6,601 nucleotides of DNA from Myxococcales bacterium (GCA_007120615.1 SKNI01000456.1:1-6601), one strand, 5' to 3'; positions 1-4,651 are shown, counted from the first letter of the stretch. Made by a program: numbers and translations. Notes: generated by a model from the letters alone, not told the origin.

Positions 1-285
1 CAGAAGGCGATCCCGAAAGATGCCGGCGTTATTGACCAGGCCGTTGACTGTCCCGAAGGCGTCGGCCGCTTTGGCCACCGCTTCCTTGACGTCGTCTTCA
101 TCGGCCACGCTCCCGGCGTAAAACTCAAGAGAGTCGCCGAGCTCTTTTTTGAGGCTCTCCAGACCGTCTTTATCGACGTCAAAGGCCAATACATTGGAGC
201 CTGCCTGAACAAATTGTGTTGCGAAACAACGCCCCAGGCCGCTTGCGGCGCCGGTGACGATTACGTTGGCTGTCTTCAGATCCAT
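1..285 (-). CDS. Short-chain dehydrogenase/reductase, N-terminal part (possible PHA-precursor reductase)
   Basis: This is the first 95 codons of a classical SDR oxidoreductase; the rest lies beyond the window's left edge. The Rossmann nucleotide-binding motif TGAASGLG is at residues 11-18 and the NNAG motif at 85-88, followed by GIFRDRLL, which resembles the same region of FabG/PhaB reductases. Asp36 ends the second beta strand (VLAFDVD), a position where an acidic residue usually means NAD(H) rather than NADP(H). Lying directly downstream of phaC, it probably interconverts 3-oxoacyl-CoA and 3-hydroxyacyl-CoA, but the catalytic Ser-Tyr-Lys is outside the window and substrate cannot be assigned. 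The start is an ATGATG pair; AGGAG at 292-296 is 6 nt from the second ATG and only 3 nt from the first (288), so the second is preferred. It probably shares a transcript with phaC unless the hairpin at 345-420 stops it. SDR membership is near certain; the PhaB-like role is inferred from position. Confidence 0.9.
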   Translation of the reverse strand, partial: MDLKTANVIVTGAASGLGRCFATQFVQAGSNVLAFDVDKDGLESLKKELGDSLEFYAGSVADEDDVKEAVAKAADAFGTVNGLVNNAGIFRDRLL

Positions 286-344
286 CATTTACTCCTGATT
301 GAGTGGTTCGTGGTAGATTAACTGTTTCGGTACTATAGACTATC

Positions 345-420
345 TGGAGCGCGGACGTCCCCGTCCGCTTACGAAAAAAAGCGCTTTTTCTTTTACGCCG
401 ACGGGGACGTCTGCGCTCCA
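345..420. repeat. Palindromic repeat element, copy A (downstream of and overlapping phaC 3' end)
   Basis: Two 24-bp arms (345-368 and 397-420) are inverted repeats pairing at 22 of 24 positions, with the outer motif GGAGCGCGGACGTCC. The 28-bp loop contains a second palindrome, AAAAAGCGCTTTTT. Copy B at 1483-1559 has the same arms and loop in the same orientation, so this is a dispersed REP/MITE-like element and not a chance hairpin. The right arm is coding: it supplies the last eight codons of phaC, and the TAA stop (393-395) lies in the loop. On the minus strand it would form a long hairpin between phaC and the SDR gene and could attenuate or stabilise the mRNA. It is not a standard intrinsic terminator, because the T-run is inside the loop and not after the GC-rich stem. 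Confidence 0.88.
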
Positions 421-1463
421 TCTTCAGCATCGGGCGACTCGTTGGCCTTCGCCTTCTTCGCCTTCTTGGAAGACTTGCTCTTCTTCTTGGCCTTCGGCTT
501 CTCTTCCACCTGCAACCGATCGGCAAAGAATTTGGTGATCTTCGGATAGAGCTCACGCTGAGCCCGACTTCCCACCACCGCGCCCACATGCCCGCCGGGA
601 ACAACGACCATCTCTTTGTCCTTGCTACCCACGGCGTCGTGGAGCCCACGGGCTGCTTCTTCGGGGCAGATATGATCGCGAGACGCAGCGATGGTCATCA
701 CAGGGATCTCGATCTCCGAGAGGTCCACGCGCCGGGCGCCTACATAATGCTTGCCCTGAACGAGGAGATTCTTCTGATAGAGATCCTCGATATAGGTTTT
801 ATAGGCTGCCGCCGGAAAGGAGACGTTGTCGTTCGCCCAGGTGTCCAGCGCCCGAAAGGAGTCCAGAAATCCAGGCTTAAACACCCGGTCCGCCAATGTG
901 ACCCATTTGGAAACCTGACCGGTGGGCCGAAGCGCCACAAAGCCGCTCTGCATCTGATCGGGGCTGACATTTCCGGCGTCGGCAATGGCCTCCACATCAA
1001 ACCACCGGGGATCGGTCATCACGCCCAGGGTGCCGGCGTGCTCAAAGTCGACCGGGCCGGCCAGGTTGATCATGGCCGCCATCGCCTCCGGGTAGAGCGC
1101 GGCGTAAATGCTCGTGAGCGTGCCACCCATGCAATAGCCGAGGGCGCCCACTTCGGATTGGCCGCTGAACCGTTTGACCTTTCGAAGCGCTCGTCCCAGT
1201 CGCCCCAGAACGTCCTCCCAGGTCAGATATCGATCCTCGTCCTCGGGCTGGCCCCAGTCCAGGCAATACGTGTCCAAACCCGCATCAACACAGGCCGAGA
1301 CGAGGCTCGCCCCCTCCCTCAAATCCAGCACGTACCACCGGTTGATAAGAGATGGGATCAAAAGAACCGCCGGGCGGTTGTCGTCGGGGACTCCCTCCGG
1401 TCGAAAGCGAAAAAGCTGGGCCGATCCGTCGGTGTGGATGATATCGCGGGCAGTGGGCTTCAC
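393..1463 (-). CDS. phaC: Polyhydroxyalkanoate synthase PhaC (class III/IV-like size) with lysine-rich C-terminal tail
   Basis: PHA synthase, which polymerises 3-hydroxyacyl-CoA into granule polyester with release of CoA. From the GTG at 1463 it is 356 residues. The alpha/beta-hydrolase core carries the synthase lipase-like box GYCMGG with nucleophile Cys111, the catalytic Asp263 in SRDHICP and His292 in PGGHVG; LDWGQP and GPVDF are further conserved synthase segments. The size and the short N-terminus fit class III/IV synthases, which need a partner subunit; the phasin-like gene upstream is the obvious candidate. Residues 322-340 are strongly basic (11 Lys of 19), which is not usual for PhaC, and residues 349-356 are encoded by repeat copy A. 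Start choice: GAGG at 1469-1472 is 5 nt from this GTG. An in-frame ATG at 1508 would add 15 residues, most of them encoded by repeat copy B, and has no nearby ribosome site. Compared with known class III enzymes, roughly 30-40 N-terminal residues seem absent with either start. Confidence 0.93.
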   Translation of the reverse strand: MKPTARDIIHTDGSAQLFRFRPEGVPDDNRPAVLLIPSLINRWYVLDLREGASLVSACVDAGLDTYCLDWGQPEDEDRYLTWEDVLGRLGRALRKVKRFSGQSEVGALGYCMGGTLTSIYAALYPEAMAAMINLAGPVDFEHAGTLGVMTDPRWFDVEAIADAGNVSPDQMQSGFVALRPTGQVSKWVTLADRVFKPGFLDSFRALDTWANDNVSFPAAAYKTYIEDLYQKNLLVQGKHYVGARRVDLSEIEIPVMTIAASRDHICPEEAARGLHDAVGSKDKEMVVVPGGHVGAVVGSRAQRELYPKITKFFADRLQVEEKPKAKKKSKSSKKAKKAKANESPDAEDGAQTSPSA

Positions 1464-1468
1464 ATAAA

Positions 1469-1472
1469 CCTC
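1469..1472 (-). promoter_or_regulatory. Ribosome binding site deciding the phaC start
   Basis: GAGG on the minus strand lies 5 nt before the GTG at 1463. The alternative ATG at 1508 is preceded by a T-run from the repeat loop and has no Shine-Dalgarno sequence at normal distance. This favours the shorter protein, but with only four matching bases. Confidence 0.45.
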
Positions 1473-1482
1473 GTATGTTGAC

Positions 1483-1559
1483 CGGAGCGCGGACGTCCTC
1501 GTCCGCATCAGAAAAAAAAGCGCTCTTTCTTGTATGCGGACGGGGACGTCCGCGCTCCG
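1483..1559. repeat. Palindromic repeat element, copy B (upstream of phaC)
   Basis: This is the second full copy of the element at 345-420, in the same orientation. Arms 1483-1508 and 1534-1559 pair at 25 of 26 positions; the 25-bp loop again is an A-run, AGCGCT, then a T-rich run. It lies just upstream of the phaC start, so it would form a stable hairpin in the phaC leader, and its left arm contains the upstream in-frame ATG (1506-1508). Better-paired arms than copy A suggest it is younger or under less coding constraint. Confidence 0.88.
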
Positions 1560-1560
1560 A

Positions 1561-1566
1561 GTTATA
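1561..1566 (-). promoter_or_regulatory. Possible -10 box for phaC
   Basis: TATAAC on the minus strand matches the sigma70-type -10 consensus at five of six bases and lies between repeat copy B and the half-copy. No convincing -35 is found 16-18 bp upstream. A transcript from here would carry the copy B hairpin in its leader. phaC may instead be read from the phasin-gene promoter. Confidence 0.25.
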
Positions 1567-1573
1567 ATCGTAG

Positions 1574-1590
1574 CCGGAGCGCGGATATCC
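1574..1590. repeat. Degenerate half-copy of the palindromic repeat
   Basis: CCGGAGCGCGGATATCC matches the outer arm of the repeat (CCGGAGCGCGGACGTCC) except that CG has become TA in the centre of GGACGTCC, leaving another palindrome, GGATATCC. It starts 14 bp after copy B. There is no matching opposite arm, although GATATC recurs at 1595-1600. Confidence 0.6.
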
Positions 1591-1600
1591 TAGAGATATC

Positions 1601-1630
1601 TGACCTCCGACTTCTGACTTCCGACTTCCG
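1601..1630. repeat. Heptamer tandem repeat, four units
   Basis: Four consecutive 7-bp units, TGACCTC, CGACTTC, TGACTTC and CGACTTC (consensus YGACTTC), occupy 1601-1628, followed by CG. The array ends directly at the stop codon of the phasin-like gene. Short heptamer arrays of this type occur in intergenic DNA of several bacterial groups; no function is evident here. Confidence 0.6.
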
Positions 1631-1900
1631 TTACCGGGACATCAAAGAGAATGCCTTTCGAGTATTCTCCATAAATTGCCGACGCATCTCGCGCTGCATC
1701 TCCAGAGAATAGTCCACGCTGGACTTCATCAGCCGTGCCATCTCGTCGACCACATGCTCGGCCTGATCAGCGCTTCGCTTCTCCCATTTCTCCCACTCCT
1801 CTCCCACCGCTTCGAAGCGCGCCTGCTGCTGCTCGGCGGCGTCGGCGAAGAAATTTTCTACGGTGCTGCCAGTCTCTTCGGTCTTCTTTTTCTTGCTCAT
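1631..1900 (-). CDS. Small phasin-like / PHA synthase subunit-like protein
   Basis: A charged, 89-residue, predicted all-helical protein with no signal peptide or membrane segment. It opens with a basic MSKKKK stretch; residues 13-50 are a polar helix rich in Gln, Glu and Trp, and residues 51-85 form an amphipathic helix (VDEMARLMKSSVDY then MRRQFMENTRKAF). The 'SVDYS...TRKAF' pattern resembles the C-terminal helix of phasins and of the PhaE/PhaR-type synthase subunits, so it probably coats granules or partners PhaC. It is shorter than typical phasins (about 110-190 residues) and much shorter than PhaE. The start has a strong Shine-Dalgarno, GAGGAG at 1908-1913, 7 nt from the ATG. It lies between phaR and phaC and has its own promoter bracketed by two operator-like dyads, as expected for a PhaR-repressed phasin gene. 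Assignment rests on context and composition; which of the two roles it has cannot be told. Confidence 0.72.
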   Translation of the reverse strand: MSKKKKTEETGSTVENFFADAAEQQQARFEAVGEEWEKWEKRSADQAEHVVDEMARLMKSSVDYSLEMQREMRRQFMENTRKAFSLMSR

Positions 1901-1907
1901 CGGTTCT

Positions 1908-1913
1908 CTCCTC
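1908..1913 (-). promoter_or_regulatory. Strong ribosome binding site of the phasin-like gene
   Basis: GAGGAG on the minus strand, 7 nt before ATG 1900. It is clearly stronger than the sites of phaC and phaR, consistent with a structural granule protein made in quantity. Confidence 0.7.
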
Positions 1914-1930
1914 GGTGAAATGAAAATACT

Positions 1931-1947
1931 ATGTTGCGGCGCAACAT
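1931..1947. promoter_or_regulatory. Operator-like dyad O1 (candidate PhaR site)
   Basis: ATGTTGCGGCGCAACAT is a perfect inverted repeat with 7-bp arms and a 3-bp spacer. It lies downstream of the phasin-gene -10 box, within the predicted leader, where a bound protein would block transcription. Its TGC-N3-GCA core agrees with the TGC/GCA dyads reported for proteobacterial PhaR repressors (from memory). A second copy of the same arms lies at 1999-2013. Confidence 0.65.
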
Positions 1948-1961
1948 TGCGCTCTGGAGAT

Positions 1962-1990
1962 AACCTAGATTCGTGCTACCGAGCTGTCAA
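1962..1990 (-). promoter_or_regulatory. Sigma70-type promoter of the phasin-like gene
   Basis: A perfect -35 TTGACA (1985-1990) and a -10 TAGGTT (1962-1967) are separated by 17 bp on the minus strand. The -10 keeps the three most conserved positions (T1, A2, T6). Transcription would start near 1955, giving a leader of about 55 nt that contains dyad O1. Confidence 0.6.
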
Positions 1991-1998
1991 GAGGTTTT

Positions 1999-2013
1999 TG
2001 TTGCAGCGCAACA
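1999..2013. promoter_or_regulatory. Operator-like dyad O2 (candidate PhaR site)
   Basis: TGTTGCAGCGCAACA is a perfect 6-bp-arm inverted repeat with a 3-bp spacer, using the same arms as O1. It sits 8 bp upstream of the phasin-gene -35, between that promoter and the phaR stop codon. With O1 it brackets the promoter, an arrangement that would allow cooperative or looping repression. Confidence 0.65.
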
Positions 2014-2022
2014 TCTACTCTT

Positions 2023-2619
2023 TCACTCCCCGGACATCTCATCGAGACGCTGGGTGAGTCGGCCGATCTCCTCGCGAAGAGACGCTAGATCGGCCTTCTC
2101 TTCAGACTCCTCCGCCGGCTCGGGATCGGGCTGAGACTCAGGTCGGGGTTTAGCAGCGGGCTGCGGAGCCGGAGCCTCGGACTTCGACCGCCAGGGGGCC
2201 CGCTCCGCAAAAAACTGCGCCAGGGCCTGCCCGGGAGCGCTGAACGGAAACCCGCCTGCTCCGCCCCCACCACCGCCTCCGAAGAATTGGTAAGGGTTGA
2301 TCCCCTGGAATCCCTGCCGGGCCTGAAGATAGGTCTGCAGCGCCCAGCTCATATATAAGCTCATAAACTCCGACAGGGCGTCATCGCCCATTCGAATCAT
2401 CTGGGTCAAAAGGGGCACGGGGAGCATCTTTGCTGCGCCGCGAGATTCCACCACGATCTGGGCCAGCGTAGCCTGGGTCAGATCATGGCCCTCTTTGGTG
2501 TCGATGACCTTGACGTCGTGGCCCTCTCGGATAAGCTCCGCAAGCTCTTCCAGCGTTATATACTGGCTCTGGTCGGTGTCGTAGAGACGGCGATTGGTAT
2601 ATTTTTTGATGATCTTCAT
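2023..2619 (-). CDS. phaR: PHA synthesis repressor PhaR
   Basis: A 198-residue regulator of the PhaR family, which represses phasin and related genes and is released when it binds nascent PHA granules. The N-terminal DNA-binding domain is unmistakable at residues 1-56 (KKYTNRRLYDT, then QYITLEEL and DLTQATLAQIV). A second, helical segment at about 66-105 (LPVPLLTQMIRMG through YLQARQGF) fits the PHB-accumulation regulatory domain. A glycine run at 114-123, a Pro/Ala/Glu/Lys-rich linker to about 174 and a short heptad-like helix at 175-196 complete it. The start is the ATG at 2619, where family homology begins; the frame is open upstream to an ATG at 2685, but that overlaps the promoter. There is no Shine-Dalgarno before the start; the bases are CACCTCC. 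It diverges from the envelope operon across 167 bp, and a variant operator at its predicted transcription start suggests autoregulation. Confidence 0.93.
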   Translation of the reverse strand: MKIIKKYTNRRLYDTDQSQYITLEELAELIREGHDVKVIDTKEGHDLTQATLAQIVVESRGAAKMLPVPLLTQMIRMGDDALSEFMSLYMSWALQTYLQARQGFQGINPYQFFGGGGGGGAGGFPFSAPGQALAQFFAERAPWRSKSEAPAPQPAAKPRPESQPDPEPAEESEEKADLASLREEIGRLTQRLDEMSGE

Positions 2620-2642
2620 GGAGGTGCCCGGTGCACAGGGAT

Positions 2643-2657
2643 TGTTGCAATGCGAGA
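2643..2657. promoter_or_regulatory. Variant operator-like dyad O3 at the phaR transcription start
   Basis: One arm, TGTTGC (2643-2648), is identical to the perfect dyads; after the same 3-bp spacing the other arm is GCGAGA, which keeps only GC and the last A. It lies immediately downstream of the phaR -10 box, over the expected start of transcription. That is a good place for autorepression, but as a dyad it is weak. Confidence 0.4.
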
Positions 2658-2685
2658 ATATAGGGACCGCAGGCAAACCACGCAA
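2657..2685 (-). promoter_or_regulatory. Promoter of phaR
   Basis: The minus strand has TTGCGT (2680-2685), a 17-bp spacer and TATATT (2657-2662). Transcription would begin near 2650, leaving a leader of about 30 nt before the ATG at 2619. Its -35 lies 22 bp from the -35 of the divergent plus-strand promoter, so the two polymerase sites are nearly back to back. Confidence 0.55.
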
Positions 2686-2707
2686 GCCCCATCAACAAAT
2701 ATATCCC

Positions 2708-2736
2708 TTGACCTCCCCTACAACGGTCGTTAGAGT
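2708..2736 (+). promoter_or_regulatory. Promoter of the envelope operon
   Basis: TTGACC (2708-2713), a 17-bp spacer and TAGAGT (2731-2736) fit a sigma70-type promoter. Spacing and the T-A-x-x-x-T pattern of the -10 match the phasin-gene promoter. Transcription should begin near 2743, just before dyad O4, about 44 bp upstream of the lipoprotein start codon. Confidence 0.55.
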
Positions 2737-2745
2737 TACGCCGAA

Positions 2746-2760
2746 TGTTGCAACGCACAA
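2746..2760. promoter_or_regulatory. Variant operator-like dyad O4 at the envelope operon start
   Basis: TGTTGCAACGCACAA keeps one full arm (TGTTGC) and the TGC-N3-GCA core of the perfect dyads; the outer bases of the second arm differ. It also contains the 8-bp palindrome GTTGCAAC. It lies directly downstream of the plus-strand -10, the same geometry as O1 and O3 at their promoters. Confidence 0.42.
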
Positions 2761-2786
2761 AAACTTCTTGGTCCACCGAGATAGCT

Positions 2787-3728
2787 ATGTCCATTAAATC
2801 CCTCTTTTTGATCCTGGTTTCGATATCGGTTCTGGCGGCATGCGCTTCCACCGACGATCGCGATCTCTCTCCCTATGAGTCCGACGCCGGAGTGGACACC
2901 GGAATCGACGCAGAAGGCGACGTGGAAGCAGAAGATGCCAACGGCGACATCGATGACGCCGGGGATTTGGACGACGCCGGTCCCGATGCAAGCGATGAAG
3001 ATGCAGATGAACCGGTGGGCCCCTGCCGCTTCGGAGCAGACGATCAGATCGAAGCCGACCAGGTGCCCATGGAGCCCGGGCTCTCCGCCAATTTTCAGAT
3101 GGCATTAGACGTCACCCTGGATACGGCCGGAGAGGTCATCGACGGCACCAGGACCTGGGATCTGAGCGAGGACTTTGACGGCGACGAGGTTCGAGAAGTG
3201 ATGACCTTAGACCCCGCCGAGGAGTGGTTTGGAGATGATTTTCCCGACGCCACCTACGCCGTGGGATTGTCGGCGGACTCCGATCTGCTGGGCGTCTTTC
3301 AGGCCACCGACGAGTCGCTGCTTCTTGTGGGCGTGGTCTCCCCGGAGGATACGGGCGCCTTCTCCCGGACCCGGCTGACCTATGATCCGCCGGTGGAGAT
3401 CTTGCAATTCCCCCTTCACCAATACGACAACTGGTCCACGGAGAGCCTCATCAGCGGCACCGCCCAGGGCGTAGCCTCCGCCTACCGCGAGACCTATACC
3501 ACAGAGGTCGACCGCCGCGGGGAGATGATCACCCCCTACGGCGTCTTCGACGTGTTGCGGGTGCGTACGACGATGGAGCGGACCTCCGGAGGCTTTCCCC
3601 TGGCCGACTCTCGAACCTTCGCTTTTGTGAGTCCCTGCTTCGGAACGGTGGCCACCATCGTCAGCGAAGACGGCGAATCCCAGGTCGACTTTGACCAGGC
3701 CTCCGAAGTCCGGAGGCTCGCTCCATGA
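2787..3728 (+). CDS. Asp-rich outer-membrane lipoprotein of unknown function
   Basis: A 313-residue predicted lipoprotein that I do not recognise as a named family. The signal peptide has the lipobox LAAC with Cys19; Ala at +2 favours outer-membrane sorting. Residues 23-75 form a highly acidic spacer built of Asp-Ala-Gly-like repeats (for example DIDDAGDLDDAG), probably disordered and typical of lipoproteins in Bradymonadales/Myxococcota-type bacteria. A globular, probably beta-rich domain runs from Cys80 (DDQIEADQ at 85-92) to the end and includes TWDLSEDFDGD, YGVFDVLRV and a late Cys in SPCFGT that could pair with Cys80. The ATG at 2787 is chosen because the signal peptide starts there; an earlier in-frame ATG at 2745 would lie on the operator. 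The ribosome site is weak (GAG, 6 nt away). It overlaps the hydrolase gene by 4 bp. The protein at 6239 looks like a paralogue. Confidence 0.85.
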   Translation: MSIKSLFLILVSISVLAACASTDDRDLSPYESDAGVDTGIDAEGDVEAEDANGDIDDAGDLDDAGPDASDEDADEPVGPCRFGADDQIEADQVPMEPGLSANFQMALDVTLDTAGEVIDGTRTWDLSEDFDGDEVREVMTLDPAEEWFGDDFPDATYAVGLSADSDLLGVFQATDESLLLVGVVSPEDTGAFSRTRLTYDPPVEILQFPLHQYDNWSTESLISGTAQGVASAYRETYTTEVDRRGEMITPYGVFDVLRVRTTMERTSGGFPLADSRTFAFVSPCFGTVATIVSEDGESQVDFDQASEVRRLAP

Positions 3729-4651
3729 GACTCTTTCTGATCTCAATTCTGGTCTTGTGCACCGGCTGTCTGAGCTTTCATCAGGGATCCTTTCCCGATG
3801 AGCCCGACGACCTCTTTATGCAGGTCTCCGACACCCGGGTTCGTTATGTGGATGTCGGCGAGGGGCCGGCGGTGGTGTTATTGCACGGGTTTGCCGCTTC
3901 GCTGAATACCTGGGACGACGTGATCCCGGAGCTGGCCAAAAACCACCGCGTTCTGGCCCTCGATCTGCGTGGATTCGGCTACACCGACCGCCCCGAAACG
4001 GCCGATTATTCCCCGCAGGCTCAGGCCGATCTGGTCTTTCAGGTTATGAACGAGCGGGGCATCGACCAGGTCAGCATTGTGGCTCATTCCTGGGGCTCTT
4101 CGGTGGCTCTGGCCATGGCGCTAGAAGATCCGGTGCGAATTCGACGCCTGGCCCTCTACGACGCCTGGGTCTACGAGGAGCAACTGCCCACCTTCTTTTT
4201 GTGGTCTCGGGCCTCCGGGATCGGCGAAGCCCTCTTTTCACTCTTTTATAAGGAGCGCCCCGGCGACAAGATCGAGCTGGCCTTCTACGATAGAAACTAC
4301 GTCACCCAGGCCCTCGTCGACGAGACCCGCGAGGCACTTCACAGACCGGGCGCCGTCGCCGCAGCCTTAAAAGCGGTGCGCGGACAGCGCTTTGAAGAGG
4401 TCGAAGATCAATACTCCACCATCGCTCACCCCACCCTGATTATGTGGGGCCGAGAAGACGGAGTGACCCGGCTCTCCGCCGGAGAGCGTCTGGCCCGGGA
4501 TCTGCCCAACGCAGAACTGGTGGTCTTTGCCCAATGCGGCCACTTTCCCATGATCGAGGCCAGGGAAGCATCGAATCGAAGGCTTGTGGACTTTCTGGCT
4601 CCCGACCTGGAGACCGAAAACCAGCGGGCTGATTCGGGAGGCCGCCCATGA
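3725..4651 (+). CDS. Alpha/beta-hydrolase fold lipoprotein (probable esterase-type enzyme)
   Basis: A 308-residue serine hydrolase anchored as a lipoprotein: the lipobox is LCTGC with Cys15, and Leu at +2 suggests the outer membrane. The hydrolase domain begins at about residue 32. It has the oxyanion-hole motif LLHGF (His54-Gly55), the family motif LDLRGFGYTDRP (79-90), the nucleophile elbow HSWGS with Ser122, the acid Asp245 in WGREDG and the base His273 in CGHFPM, so the triad is complete. It resembles the broad family of meta-cleavage-product hydrolases, epoxide hydrolases and dehalogenases; serine at the elbow argues for hydrolysis of esters or C-C bonds and against dehalogenation. The substrate is unknown. 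The start overlaps the preceding stop as ATGA, with GGAGG at 3712-3716, 8 nt away. Its position between a lipoprotein and a beta-barrel-like gene, opposite a PHA cluster, makes a surface or periplasmic (poly)ester substrate conceivable but unproven. Confidence 0.92.
   Translation: MRLFLISILVLCTGCLSFHQGSFPDEPDDLFMQVSDTRVRYVDVGEGPAVVLLHGFAASLNTWDDVIPELAKNHRVLALDLRGFGYTDRPETADYSPQAQADLVFQVMNERGIDQVSIVAHSWGSSVALAMALEDPVRIRRLALYDAWVYEEQLPTFFLWSRASGIGEALFSLFYKERPGDKIELAFYDRNYVTQALVDETREALHRPGAVAAALKAVRGQRFEEVEDQYSTIAHPTLIMWGREDGVTRLSAGERLARDLPNAELVVFAQCGHFPMIEAREASNRRLVDFLAPDLETENQRADSGGRP

Noticed and set aside
588..1481. Long plus-strand open frame (297 codons) opposite phaC
   Set aside because: It is a shadow of phaC: the minus strand encodes a clear PHA synthase with an intact triad, while the plus-strand protein shows no recognisable domain.
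345..1590. Repeats around phaC as a CRISPR array
   Set aside because: There are only two full copies and one half-copy, separated by a gene, and the repeat units themselves are long inverted repeats without regular spacers.
1530..1712. Plus-strand open frame of 60 codons containing the heptamer repeats
   Set aside because: Its sequence is translated repeat DNA (the LTSDFR-type pattern) and then antisense of the phasin-like gene.
1999..2013. Dyad O2 as an intrinsic terminator for phaR
   Set aside because: On the phaR coding strand the dyad is followed by AAAAACC, not a T-run, and its arms match O1, which lies in an operator position.
2620..2685. Upstream ATG at 2685 as the phaR start
   Set aside because: It would place the phaR promoter and operator inside the gene, and the extra 22 residues have no family similarity; homology begins at the ATG at 2619.
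2745..2786. Upstream ATG at 2745 as the lipoprotein start
   Set aside because: It overlaps dyad O4 and the expected transcription start, and it would put 14 polar residues before a clean lipoprotein signal peptide.
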